DNA from: Chlorobium sp.
Lineage (GTDB): Bacteria; Bacteroidota; Chlorobiia; Chlorobiales; Chlorobiaceae
NCBI GenBank assembly: GCA_005843825.1
Contig: SZXX01000043.1
Span: forward strand, 1 to 64,000
Direction of reading: 5' to 3'
DNA: 64,000 nt
In this document: in pieces, positions 1-7,232 of the stretch
Position numbering within the stretch: position 1 is the first letter of the stretch
How the letters are laid out: each line of letters begins with the position of its first letter
Made by a program: the position numbers and the translations under genes
The notes under the pieces: generated by a model
Database searches by the model: none
Told to the model about the DNA's origin: nothing
Seen by the model: only the letters and a program-made list of their open reading frames with translations

Positions 1-158
1 AACTTTCCTGCAAGTTCTTCTTGCGTCAACCCTGCACGCTCTCTTGCGTAGCGGAGAAATTCACCGATCTTGAATTGTTCATAGCCTTCGTCAAAGGTCT
101 TGGCAAATTCAAGATCAAGGTCTTTTCGTTGCTCGATATATCGTTGCAGATCATCCAT
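1..158 (-). CDS. XRE-family helix-turn-helix antitoxin-like protein (partial, C-terminus off the left edge)
   Basis: The frame starts at an ATG (156-158) and runs leftward off the window, giving 52 residues. It begins [12 protein letters not shown] and continues through [13 protein letters not shown] to the start of an HTH ([14 protein letters not shown]). An acidic N-terminal stretch followed by Cro/C1-type HTH is the usual layout of HigA-type antitoxins. A purine-rich AAAGGTG lies about 10 nt upstream of the start. It sits 16 nt downstream of another antidote-like reading frame on the same strand. The cognate toxin is not visible; it may be off the edge or lost. The family call is fairly safe, the antitoxin role is inferred. 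Confidence 0.6.
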   Translation of the reverse strand, partial: MDDLQRYIEQRKDLDLEFAKTFDEGYEQFKIGEFLRYARERAGLTQEELAGK

Positions 159-174
159 TAGATTATACACCTTT

Positions 175-315
175 TTAAGACGGGCGAGCATTCACAACCG
201 TAAATTTAACGCCAAGGGCATGAAGGACTGCATTGATCGTTTGAAAGCGTGGGTGAGCGCCAGCGCTTAACGCCTTGTAGAGACTTTCTCTGCCAAGCCC
301 TGCATCTTTGGCAAT
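175..315 (-). pseudogene. C-terminal fragment of a COG3636-type addiction-module antidote
   Basis: The minus-strand frame ending at a TAA (175-177) encodes IAKDAGLGRESLYKALSAGA followed by HPRFQTINAVLHALGVKFTV. This matches the conserved C-terminal HTH half of the putative addiction-module antidote family (about 95-100 residues when complete). Upstream the frame stays open, but no ATG is present and the usual N-terminal half cannot be recognised in any of the three frames. I read it as a truncated or decayed antidote whose N-terminal part was replaced, although an unusual start codon cannot be excluded. The partner RelE/HigB-like toxin is absent. Confidence 0.5.
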
Positions 316-425
316 TTGCGTCTGTATCGAATCGGATACTTTTTCCTTTTTCCAAAACCTGCTCTCGAATAATAGGAATCTCTCTTTATGTAATGCGTGC
401 GTTGTCCCTGTCGTCCCAAAAATAA

Positions 426-464
426 TTGCATTCCGCCCTTTATTGCGCTACATTGTAGCTACAA
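426..464 (+). promoter_or_regulatory. Predicted promoter and overlapping operator of the relB/yafQ-type operon
   Basis: TTGCAT (426-431) and TACATT (449-454) are separated by 17 bp and look like a sigma-70 -35/-10 pair. Two overlapping palindromes cover the -10: GCTACATTGTAGC (447-459) and TTGTAGCTACAA (453-464). Together they give three alternating TGTAG half-sites. A strong Shine-Dalgarno AGGAGG (466-471) follows, 8 nt before the ATG at 480. Autorepression by antitoxin or toxin-antitoxin complex binding such palindromes is the rule for RelB/DinJ-type operons; it is inferred here. Confidence 0.6.
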
Positions 465-479
465 AAGGAGGATATTGAT

Positions 480-743
480 ATGATAGAAAATACAGTTGTC
501 AGAGCAAGGATTGATGCCGCAACAAAAGCCGAGGCTTCCGCTGTACTGGCGTCCATAGGGCTTTCCCTGTCCGATGCCGTAAGGCTTATGTTGAAACGGG
601 TTGCTGCTGAAAAAGCATTGCCTTTTGAGCCGCTCATTCCCAATGCAGAAACGATTGAGGCCATTAAAGCCGCACGCCGAGGAGAACTCAGTACAGCCTC
701 TTCTTTGGATGAGTTGTTTCAGGATTTAAATGCGGACGATTAA
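480..743 (+). CDS. RelB/DinJ-family antitoxin
   Basis: This 87-residue protein should neutralise the toxin encoded directly downstream and repress their shared promoter. The N-terminal half has the ribbon-helix-helix signature of RelB/DinJ proteins (VVRARIDAATKAEA, then LASIGLSLSDAVRLMLKRVA). The C-terminal tail (LPFEPLIPNAETIEAI and RRGEL) is the toxin-wrapping part typical of DinJ. The start is fixed by AGGAGG 8 nt upstream of ATG 480. The stop overlaps the toxin start by 14 nt, indicating translational coupling. Length is normal for the family. Confidence 0.9.
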   Translation: MIENTVVRARIDAATKAEASAVLASIGLSLSDAVRLMLKRVAAEKALPFEPLIPNAETIEAIKAARRGELSTASSLDELFQDLNADD

Positions 744-1011
744 GTACACCAGCCGATTCAAGCGTGACTATCGCCGCGAGAAATCAGGGATACACAGCAA
801 GAAACTTGATGCACTCTTGACAGCGATCCTCAGTCTTCTGATAGAGGACAAGCCTTTGCCCGCTAATGCCGTCGACCATGCGTTGATTGGGATGTTAAAT
901 GATTGCCGCGATTGCCACATCAAGCCTGATCTTATTTTGATCTACCGCAAAACCGACGACGCCAGTCTGGAACTGGTGCGCCTCGGTTCGCATAGCGAGT
1001 TGGGGTTATAA
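730..1011 (+). CDS. YafQ-family mRNA interferase toxin
   Basis: This 93-residue RelE-superfamily toxin is expected to cleave mRNA on the ribosome. Residues equivalent to the catalytic set of E. coli YafQ can be seen: His50 (VDHAL), His63 and Asp67 (CHIKPDL) and a C-terminal His88 (LGSHSELG). The aromatic residues Trp68 and Phe91 of E. coli YafQ are replaced by leucine. The start ATG lies inside the antitoxin gene (14-nt overlap), the classic antitoxin-first operon order. The gene looks complete, so activity is plausible. Identification relies on motif layout and the neighbour. Confidence 0.88.
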   Translation: MRTIKYTSRFKRDYRREKSGIHSKKLDALLTAILSLLIEDKPLPANAVDHALIGMLNDCRDCHIKPDLILIYRKTDDASLELVRLGSHSELGL

Positions 1012-1038
1012 CGTTACATTCTCAAAAGCCGCGCCTGC

Positions 1039-1527
1039 TCAGAGAAGCCCCCCATTAAGCTGCCAGATCGTAAAGTTGAGAAAAGACGCAAAGCTTACCC
1101 ACAAGATGTAGGGTATCAGCAGATAGGCCGCAGTCGGGGAAACCGCTTTGAACTTCACGATTGTCAGAACAATCGCCAGCCAGAGCATAACAATCACTGC
1201 AAGAGCCTTCGATGGAGAATGAAGTCCGAAAAATGCGGCTGACCAGCTGAGATTCAAGAGAAGCTGCACCCCGAATACTGTGAGAGCTCCCTTTACATTT
1301 GCTTTTGTAGACCACTCCTCTACCACAAGGTAGAGAGCAGTGCCCATAAGCAGGAACAAAAGAGTCCATGCAGGGGGAAAAAGCCAGTCAGGCGGGTTCC
1401 ATGAAGGCTTTTTGAGTATCGAATAGTACCACTCCGAACCGGGCACAGGCGTAAATGTGCTGCCTGCAAAGGCAAACACAAAACACAGACCGATACAGAG
1501 TGCCAGTTTTGTAATATTGAGTTTCAT
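1039..1527 (-). CDS. tspO: TspO/MBR-family tryptophan-rich sensory protein
   Basis: This is a 162-residue membrane protein of the TspO (translocator protein) family, which binds tetrapyrroles and lipids and affects porphyrin handling. Family signatures are present: KKPSWNPPDWLFPPAWTLLF near residue 40, LLLNLSWSAAFFGLHSPSKA in the middle, and YILWVSFASFLNFTIWQLN at the end. Five hydrophobic helices fit the normal length. It stands alone between the toxin gene (28 nt away, convergent) and the divergent inositol-monophosphatase gene. In a bacteriochlorophyll-making host a tetrapyrrole link is reasonable but not shown. Confidence 0.92.
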   Translation of the reverse strand: MKLNITKLALCIGLCFVFAFAGSTFTPVPGSEWYYSILKKPSWNPPDWLFPPAWTLLFLLMGTALYLVVEEWSTKANVKGALTVFGVQLLLNLSWSAAFFGLHSPSKALAVIVMLWLAIVLTIVKFKAVSPTAAYLLIPYILWVSFASFLNFTIWQLNGGLL

Positions 1528-1730
1528 TATGGTGTTCTTTACGTTTATAAATGGTTTAGATCATTATAAATAAGCAACAAAGAGATTGCACGTATAATTC
1601 CCTGCCCTCCTGCTTTACTGAGAAACGTTGAGGTTGCGCGCTACCAAAGAAGGCGACAAAAAAAAGAATGGGCTGAAATGTTATATTGATCGCGATTATG
1701 CAACCCATTCGTTCTGATTGACAAACACAC

Positions 1731-2543
1731 ATGGAAACACGAAGCAATGAACTGCAGACAGCCATAAAAGCTGCGCAGGCTGCAGGAGCTATCACCCTTG
1801 AAAAATTCGGTGAACTCTCTCAGAGTGACATCAAGGGAAAAGATTTTAAAGATTTTGTTACTGAGGTTGATAAAGCCTGCGAAGCGGCAATAAGCTCCAT
1901 CATCGCCGAAAGCTTCCCGGATGACAGCATGCTGTGTGAAGAAGGTACCGTCTTTAAAGGCAGTTCAGGGAGAACCTGGATTGTGGATCCCCTTGACGGC
2001 ACGCTTAACTTCATTCACTCCTTTCCTGTTTTCTCCATCAGTATTGGGTTGAAAGACAGCAACAATGAACTCTGCACAGGGGTTGTTTTTCAGCCTGTTC
2101 TTCAGGAGCTTTTTACTGCTGAACGAGGCTGCGGCGCTTACCTGAACGGCAAAAGAATCTCGGTTTCAAACCGCCTGGAAAAAGAGAGTTTTCTCATTGC
2201 AACAGGTATTCCGTTTACCGAGTACCACTATATTGATTCGTATTTCGGAGTAACGAAAGAGATTATTCACGACTGTGCTGGAATCAGGCGTGCCGGGTCT
2301 GCTGCCATTGATCTTGCTTATACCGCCTGTGGACGCTTTGACGGGTTCTGGGAATACAAGCTTCACCCTTGGGATTATTCGGCTGGCGTGCTGCTTGTCC
2401 GCGAAGCAGGAGGAACGGTTACCGACTTTACAGGAGATGAAGATGTTTTTCAAAGAAACAGCATTATTGCCGGAAACAAAATATCCCATCCGCTCCTTCT
2501 TGAAAAAGTACTGAAACACTTTTCCAGTCACACCGTGTCTTAA
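1731..2543 (+). CDS. suhB: Inositol monophosphatase family protein
   Basis: This 270-residue Mg-dependent phosphatase belongs to the FIG superfamily. Metal-binding motifs are intact: Glu70-Glu71 (CEEG), Asp86-Pro-Leu-Asp89-Gly-Thr (residues 86-91) and the C-terminal HPWDYSAG with Asp215. The likely substrate is myo-inositol 1-phosphate or a similar sugar phosphate, but members also act on PAP, fructose-1,6-bisphosphate or histidinol phosphate, so the substrate is open. It is transcribed divergently from tspO across a 203-nt gap and followed by lpxC-fabZ after 141 nt. I see no terminator between them. The symbol is a family-level assignment. Confidence 0.85.
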   Translation: METRSNELQTAIKAAQAAGAITLEKFGELSQSDIKGKDFKDFVTEVDKACEAAISSIIAESFPDDSMLCEEGTVFKGSSGRTWIVDPLDGTLNFIHSFPVFSISIGLKDSNNELCTGVVFQPVLQELFTAERGCGAYLNGKRISVSNRLEKESFLIATGIPFTEYHYIDSYFGVTKEIIHDCAGIRRAGSAAIDLAYTACGRFDGFWEYKLHPWDYSAGVLLVREAGGTVTDFTGDEDVFQRNSIIAGNKISHPLLLEKVLKHFSSHTVS

Positions 2544-2684
2544 GAAGCTGGCTCAGAAACGTCTAAAAAGCCTGATTTGAACAGGATATTGATCTTTATT
2601 ATCTTAAAAGTTTAAAGTTTTTCATCATTACAATTCAAGTTCATTTCCTGCGCGGCAACAAAAGGCAGGAGCAACGATTACACT

Positions 2685-4088
2685 ATGCTCATTCACCAGC
2701 GCACACTTCAAAAAGAAGTTTCCCTATGGGGTACAGGACTGCACACCGGCAAAGAGTGCATGATTACCTTTAAACCTGCCCCGGTCAACTACGGCTACCG
2801 TTTTGTCCGGACAGATATTGAAAACAGTCCTGAAATACCGGCCCTGATTGAGAACGTCATAGATGTCCTGAGGGGTACCACTATCGGACTCAATGATGTT
2901 AAAGTCCACACCACCGAGCATGTTCTTGGAGCTCTTTATGGCCTGCAGATCGATAACTGCCGGATTGAACTGAGCGGACCTGAACCTCCGGTTATGGATG
3001 GAAGTTCAGCCCCTTTTGCGAAGGCACTGATGGAAGCAGGATTTCAGGAACAGGATGAGCCAAAAAACTACCTGGTCATTGATGAAACCATTGAATACCA
3101 TGATGCTGAAAACGGTGTCGATATTGTAGCTCTGCCGCTGGATGATTTCAGAATGACAGTGATGGTGGACTATAAAAACCCTGCTCTTGGCTCTCAGCAC
3201 TCTGGTCTTTTTAATCTGGAAACTGAATTTGTCAAGGATTTTTCTCCGTGCAGAACATTCTGCTTTCTCAGTGAAGTGGAAGCGCTTGCTAACCAGGGAA
3301 TTATCAAAGGAGGCGATATTGATAATGCTATTGTCATTATCGACAAGACCATGGATAAGGGTGAGCTTGACTCTCTTGGAAAAAAACTTGGTATAGAGAG
3401 CGAGCATCTTGTGCTCGGTGAAAACGGCATTCTCAACAACCGTGAACTACGCTTCAAGAATGAGCCTGCCCGGCATAAACTGCTTGACCTGCTTGGTGAC
3501 ATAGCCCTCCTTGGCATGCCCGTAAGGGCACAGGTGCTTGCTGCACGACCTGGTCATGCTTCGAATGTTGAATTTGTCAAGCAGCTCAAAAAATATGCGG
3601 ATCGCAACAAACTTGCCCGGCAGTACCAGCACGATAAAAAAGCCGGCGTTATTTTTGACATCAATGCTATTCTGAACATTCTCCCGCACCGCTATCCCTT
3701 CCTTTTAATCGACAAGATTGTTGAGTTCAAGCTTGACGAAAAAATTGTATCGATTAAAAACGTTACCATGAACGAGCCTTTTTTTCAAGGTCACTTTCCG
3801 GGAAATCCCATTATGCCCGGCGTGCTGATCCTTGAAGCTATGGCTCAGACAGGCGGTATCATGATGCTGAACGGTAATGATAAAATCAAGGAGAGTGTGG
3901 TCTACTTCATGGGTATCGACAAAGCTCGCTTCCGGAAACCTGTGCTTCCCGGCGACACCCTTGTGATTGAAGCAATCATGACCAACATGCGCAGAAGCGT
4001 CTGCCAGTTTGATGCAAAAGCTTATGTACGAGGCGAACTTGTATGCGAAGCTTCCCTCATGGCTACTGTTGTGAGCAAAAACAAATAG
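2685..4088 (+). CDS. lpxC/fabZ: Bifunctional UDP-3-O-acyl-N-acetylglucosamine deacetylase / 3-hydroxyacyl-ACP dehydratase (LpxC-FabZ fusion)
   Basis: Residues 1 to about 305 are LpxC, the zinc-dependent committed step of lipid A synthesis. Zinc ligands are visible at His79 (TTEHVLGAL), His264 and Asp268 (RHKLLDLLGD), with the general acid His291 (RPGHA). Residues about 325-467 are FabZ, which dehydrates 3-hydroxyacyl-ACP; the active-site His370 (FFQGHFPGNP) and Glu384 (LILEAMAQTGG) are present. The linker is short and the gene is uninterrupted. Fused LpxC-FabZ is known from Bacteroidota and Chlorobiota and helps place the host. AGGAG lies about 13 nt upstream of the ATG. Confidence 0.96.
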   Translation: MLIHQRTLQKEVSLWGTGLHTGKECMITFKPAPVNYGYRFVRTDIENSPEIPALIENVIDVLRGTTIGLNDVKVHTTEHVLGALYGLQIDNCRIELSGPEPPVMDGSSAPFAKALMEAGFQEQDEPKNYLVIDETIEYHDAENGVDIVALPLDDFRMTVMVDYKNPALGSQHSGLFNLETEFVKDFSPCRTFCFLSEVEALANQGIIKGGDIDNAIVIIDKTMDKGELDSLGKKLGIESEHLVLGENGILNNRELRFKNEPARHKLLDLLGDIALLGMPVRAQVLAARPGHASNVEFVKQLKKYADRNKLARQYQHDKKAGVIFDINAILNILPHRYPFLLIDKIVEFKLDEKIVSIKNVTMNEPFFQGHFPGNPIMPGVLILEAMAQTGGIMMLNGNDKIKESVVYFMGIDKARFRKPVLPGDTLVIEAIMTNMRRSVCQFDAKAYVRGELVCEASLMATVVSKNK

Positions 4089-4340
4089 AAGTCCTCTTAC
4101 CAAAATAGAACGCCCTGGCCTCCAGACCTCAGAAGCAGGGCGCTTCTACACACCTGCCCACATTCTGTCAACAAGTTGTCAACATTTTTCACTCAACGGA
4201 AGTAAAGGATGTTAACGCCTGTAACCTGCTTTTTATTAGCAGGTTAGCTCAAGAGAGCGTTCGTATATATGCTTCCAGGAAAAAGTTATCAATACCCTGC
4301 ATATATATATGTTGATACCGTAAACGAGGGAGAGTAACGC
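4089..4340. other. Intergenic region with hairpins between convergent lpxC-fabZ and pgsA
   Basis: There is no gene in this 252-nt stretch. It contains a perfect 9-bp hairpin (4222-4230 with 4238-4246, 7-nt loop). Near 4111-4147 are two mutually exclusive stems: CGCCCTG with CAGGGCG, or AGAAGC with GCTTCT. None is followed by a convincing T-tract on the plus strand. They may end or protect the convergent transcripts. An alternating TA run lies near 4303-4311. Confidence 0.4.
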
Positions 4341-4895
4341 TCAGAGGCTGTAGTTGAGGCCCTTATGAATTTTATAAAACCTTACACAATAGAGCGAAAA
4401 GGAGTAGAGAAGCATAATGAAGGAGAGGTATAAAAAGAACTCCTTGACGGGATAGCGCTGAAAAACGGGATGAGGCCAAACCATGGCAATAAACATCATG
4501 GAGACAAAGCCAACAGCCCATTTTCCCGGCCAGAGAGATGTAGTAACTACTGAATGGTGGATTCTGACATATGCGGCACCTATAAAAATAATAGCATCCC
4601 TCAGGACTGCAAAAAGCACAAACCATAAAGGGAGCTGACCAACCCATAAAAAGTAAATAGCTACACTTGCAAGACAGAGTTTGTCGGCAAGTGGATCAAG
4701 AATTTTTCCCATTTCTGAAACATCATTGGTCCATCGGGCAGCCTGACCGTCAAACCAGTCGGTCAAAAGAGCCACAACCATAATAACAATGGCGGTTTTG
4801 ATATGGCCGGTATGAAAATAATAGAGAAACCAGGGTATCAGTATTATTCTCAGAAAACTAAGCGAATTCGGCAGATTAAAGATACGACCTTCCAT
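4341..4895 (-). CDS. pgsA: CDP-diacylglycerol-glycerol-3-phosphate 3-phosphatidyltransferase family protein
   Basis: This integral membrane CDP-alcohol phosphatidyltransferase probably makes phosphatidylglycerol phosphate. The diagnostic motif DxxDGxxAR-x8-GxxxDxxxD is intact (DWFDGQAARW, then MGKILDPLADKL). Several hydrophobic helices follow. I chose ATG 4895 (MEGRIFNLPNSLSF); an in-frame ATG at 4922 would add MLSFYKNLN. The codons for EGRI coincide with the attachment core of the element on its right, so everything upstream of about 4882, including the start codon and promoter, comes from the element. The 184-residue length is normal for the family. Confidence 0.88.
   Translation of the reverse strand: MEGRIFNLPNSLSFLRIILIPWFLYYFHTGHIKTAIVIMVVALLTDWFDGQAARWTNDVSEMGKILDPLADKLCLASVAIYFLWVGQLPLWFVLFAVLRDAIIFIGAAYVRIHHSVVTTSLWPGKWAVGFVSMMFIAMVWPHPVFQRYPVKEFFLYLSFIMLLYSFSLYCVRFYKIHKGLNYSL
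4882..4894 (+). repeat. Attachment core, left copy (attL)
   Basis: The 13-nt sequence atacgaccttcca is identical to 12942-12954; adding three upstream positions gives 15 of 16 matches. It lies inside pgsA and encodes GRI and part of ME on the minus strand. A tyrosine integrase gene is associated with the other end. Confidence 0.78.
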
Positions 4896-4974
4896 ATTCA
4901 AATTTTTGTAAAAACTCAGCATCTCTTTATTTTAAAACGATATACAGAGAATAAAAAGCATCATAAACAGCCAA

Positions 4975-4994
4975 AACTTTACAAGAACTTTACA
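4975..4994 (+). repeat. Paired AACTTTACA direct repeats, candidate integrase arm sites (left)
   Basis: AACTTTACA occurs at 4975-4983 and 4986-4994, an 11-bp (one helical turn) register. A third copy in reverse orientation (TGTAAAGTT) is at 5081-5089. The same pair with the same 11-bp spacing recurs near the right end. The first copy is about 80 bp inside the attachment core. This is the geometry of arm-type sites bound by the N-terminal domain of lambda-like integrases; the binding role is inferred. Confidence 0.55.
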
Positions 4995-5082
4995 AATGCT
5001 TCAATAATCCCGTTTTTTACCCGCTCTTATTTTCTTTTGGAAGATACCGAAAGAGTAAAGATAAAAAGAGAAAGCGAATCTG

Positions 5083-5142
5083 TAAAGTTGAATTATTTTA
5101 CTTTTCTGAAAGTGTACATATCATACACACCCTACACGAAAA
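5083..5142 (+). repeat. 60-nt inverted repeat, left copy, with three 9-nt iteron-like units
   Basis: The segment matches the reverse complement of 11620-11679 at about 51 of 60 positions without gaps. Its distal part is three tandem 9-nt units: TACATATCA (5115-5123), TACACACCC (5124-5132) and TACACGAAA (5133-5141). In one frame both copies would encode LNYFT followed by YISYT and YTK. The repeat adjoins the terminator of the neighbouring gene. It could be a replication origin or protein-binding site of the element; nothing in the sequence proves either. Confidence 0.6.
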
Positions 5143-5162
5143 AAGCCGGGAACTTGCCCGGC
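5139..5162 (-). terminator. Rho-independent terminator for the element's leftward genes
   Basis: Read on the minus strand: GCCGGG, a 6-nt loop CAAGTT, CCCGGC, then six T. It follows the stop of the 5217-5555 gene by 54 nt and would shield pgsA from element transcription. Confidence 0.85.
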
Positions 5163-5216
5163 CTTCGTTATCTAAACCCCGTTGATTATTAGGGCTTTGT
5201 GTTAATGTGGGAATGG

Positions 5217-5555
5217 TCAGAAATTGATCGCCATAACCTTTTGTTTCATTTGGCTGTAATCCGAAGAGTCTGAAACGCCTAAAAACTTGCGCCCATCTTT
5301 AAGGATGCAGACAAACGGAACCTCTTTATTGTTTCCGCCAAGTATCGAACCAGCCACATGACCAGCGCCGCCGAACAATGCCGCACCAATCGCACCTCCT
5401 GCAAGAGCATTATTTATACCCCCACCGGAATTTGAATCCGCCACGTCTAAACTCTGAATATCTTTTAATGGTATTTTTTCTCTAAAAAACTGCTTTTTGC
5501 TCCTCAAATAGAGTTTTCCTAAGGCAAATGTACTCCCTCTGTCTTGAAGTCCCAT
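5217..5555 (-). CDS. Unknown small protein with a glycine-rich hydrophobic segment
   Basis: I do not recognise this 112-residue product. The N-terminal part (GKLYLRSKKQFFREKIPLKD) resembles the beta-strand start of small PH-like domains. A glycine/alanine-rich stretch follows (NNALAGGAIGAALFGGAGHV), of the kind found in glycine-zipper or membrane-inserting proteins. The C-terminal part (VPFVCILKDGRKFLGVSDSS) looks like more beta-strands. It is the last gene of the element's leftward block and ends at a clear terminator. No cargo function can be assigned. Confidence 0.6.
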   Translation of the reverse strand: MGLQDRGSTFALGKLYLRSKKQFFREKIPLKDIQSLDVADSNSGGGINNALAGGAIGAALFGGAGHVAGSILGGNNKEVPFVCILKDGRKFLGVSDSSDYSQMKQKVMAINF

Positions 5556-5628
5556 GCCAGTATCTTAATAGCTCCATACATATTAGGACGCCCTGTTTAA
5601 TTTGATAAGACTTAGCTGTGCCAGAAAA

Positions 5629-6882
5629 TTATCTGGATTTATCTTTATGGTTATATGGCATTGACTTTATGAACACAAACTTGTTGTCTCTAAATTCATA
5701 AAACTCAACAGAATCCTCTCCATCGCCATCATGCGCGCCTTCAAGATTACCCGCGAAAATCATCAATCGGCTGTTTAGTTTATAAAGATGTTCTTGTCCT
5801 TCCTTACCCTCAAGTTCTGGTTTAAGAGGAAATACTGAACTCATGGCAACGGGAAACAAATAAGCCCTTCCTGTTATTGCATCAATCACCGCGCCCGTAT
5901 TGCAACCGGAAGAACCACAACCCCACTTCGTTACTATGTAATGACCTGCAAAGTCAGGTTTTCCGTTTTTAATGGCTTCACGTAATCTTGTCCTGTAACT
6001 TTTCCCGAACTCATCAAGAAATAGCGGGTGATTTGTGCCACTATAAACCGCATCTGATGGATAATCTGTAAACTGAGGGACATTATATCTTGAACCTGAA
6101 GTTTTCGAGGTTTGTTGCGGCGGTTGAGGAGGCTGGGGTTGTTGTGGCTGTTGTGGTGGTTGTGGTGTCACTTCAGGGGTCGAAAGAATTATATCTCCCG
6201 TCTCTGAATCCCAAAAAGAACCCCTGACTTTTAAGTGATAAGTTCCTTTTGCTGGTACTTCAAACACTAAGTAGCCGCTTGTTGGTATACCTGGCTGACA
6301 TTGCTTCAAAAACAATGTCTTTCCTCCCATGCCAAGTTCTAAAGCTGAAGAACCATCATGAGAGTAGTCATATTTAATTCCTTGATCATTGCATAGTGTA
6401 AAAAGTGAGCTGTCAATGACGTGAGACTCTTTGGTATTGTTGGCGATAACAATCTTTATTATTAAATAAACTCCATCTGCTGTTTTGTTAAAATATGTGC
6501 TTCCGAGAAATCTATCATACATGATATTCTCAACTTTAAAGACAAACCCTCCTACGCTAACAGCATCTCCTATTTTTGCCTGAATAGCTTTGTCCGTCTT
6601 TTTCTCTTCCTTATCCTCAATTTGATTAACAGGAACTCTACCGGTATCTGAAATCCCCGCAGGTGGTAAGGCCTCTGTATGGTGGCTTGAAGAGGGAGTG
6701 AAAAATATAAAGCATAACACCAAAAACACTAAGAACACAAATATGTAAATCCCGACGCCATTTACTTTTTTCTTTGAAGCATCGGCAATAATTTGAGGGG
6801 TAATAGGCGTGCCGCACTTTGGGCAACTTGTCGCACTATCACTAACTTTGTTTTTGCATTCAGGACAAGAAATGAGTGCCAT
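5629..6882 (-). CDS. Zinc-ribbon membrane protein with DUF4352-like domain and an unassigned C-terminal periplasmic domain
   Basis: The 417-residue protein starts with a double-CxxC zinc ribbon (CPECKNKVSDSATSCPKCG, residues 6-24). A transmembrane helix (IYIFVFLVFLVLCFIFF) follows near residues 45-62. Residues about 100-230 resemble the DUF4352/telokin-like immunoglobulin fold (IGDAVSVGGFVFKVENIMYD, then YLIIKIVIANNT). A Pro/Gln-rich linker (near 240-255) leads to a C-terminal domain with FAGHYIVTKWGCGSSGCNTG and a secretion-compatible disulfide pair. It is the largest cargo gene of the element. Start ATG 6882 has GGGGGTG just upstream. Function is unknown; a surface or periplasmic sensing or exclusion role is only a guess. 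Confidence 0.72.
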   Translation of the reverse strand: MALISCPECKNKVSDSATSCPKCGTPITPQIIADASKKKVNGVGIYIFVFLVFLVLCFIFFTPSSSHHTEALPPAGISDTGRVPVNQIEDKEEKKTDKAIQAKIGDAVSVGGFVFKVENIMYDRFLGSTYFNKTADGVYLIIKIVIANNTKESHVIDSSLFTLCNDQGIKYDYSHDGSSALELGMGGKTLFLKQCQPGIPTSGYLVFEVPAKGTYHLKVRGSFWDSETGDIILSTPEVTPQPPQQPQQPQPPQPPQQTSKTSGSRYNVPQFTDYPSDAVYSGTNHPLFLDEFGKSYRTRLREAIKNGKPDFAGHYIVTKWGCGSSGCNTGAVIDAITGRAYLFPVAMSSVFPLKPELEGKEGQEHLYKLNSRLMIFAGNLEGAHDGDGEDSVEFYEFRDNKFVFIKSMPYNHKDKSR

Positions 6883-6953
6883 ATCACCCCCGCTTTAATC
6901 TCTATTGAAGAATTTATACTGCAATATGCAGCTTTTTACTACAACTTGACCCC

Positions 6954-7232
6954 TCACGGCTCAATAAGATTACCCGTACAATCATATAAGCCGGCCTCAC
7001 TTTCTACCAATTCAAAAAACCTCGCCATAACCCTATGCTGACTCGGGTTATTTGCCTCACCTGTTAGAACTTTATCGAACCTCTTTTTTCGAAGCATCGC
7101 CGCATGTTCGTTATAAGAATTGGTAAAAATATCACCATTACCGCCCGGGAGGGTTAACAGTTCCATATATAACTGTTCATCTGTCGAGCTACTGATCTGC
7201 TCCAGTTTTTTAACTCGCTCTTTTATGCCCAT
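6954..7232 (-). CDS. Unknown 92-residue element protein
   Basis: The product begins MGIKERVKKLEQ, a short basic helix likely to form a coiled coil, and ends with MARFFELVESEAGLYDCTGN. I do not recognise a family. GAGG about 9 nt before the ATG supports the start, which lies 23 nt inside the preceding gene (7210-7437), so the two are probably translated together. Such small overlapping pairs are common in phage-derived elements. Confidence 0.6.
   Translation of the reverse strand: MGIKERVKKLEQISSSTDEQLYMELLTLPGGNGDIFTNSYNEHAAMLRKKRFDKVLTGEANNPSQHRVMARFFELVESEAGLYDCTGNLIEP

Noticed and set aside
1055-1369. Second minus-strand frame inside tspO
   Set aside because: It is a shadow of tspO with no conserved features.
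2166-2531. 121-residue frame antisense to the inositol-monophosphatase gene
   Set aside because: It is a shadow frame without ribosome-binding site or motif.
4150-4320. Possible replication origin with DnaA-like boxes (TTGTCAACA, GTTATCAATA)
   Set aside because: The matches to TTATCCACA are poor and no dnaA, dnaN or gidA gene is nearby.
4803-5192. 129-residue open frame on the plus strand
   Set aside because: It runs antisense through the pgsA 5' end and the element boundary; similarity to the 60-nt repeat explains its tail.
6121-6175. Gln/Pro-coding repeat tract as a CRISPR or microsatellite
   Set aside because: It is the Pro/Gln linker of the 5629-6882 protein and has no spacer pattern.
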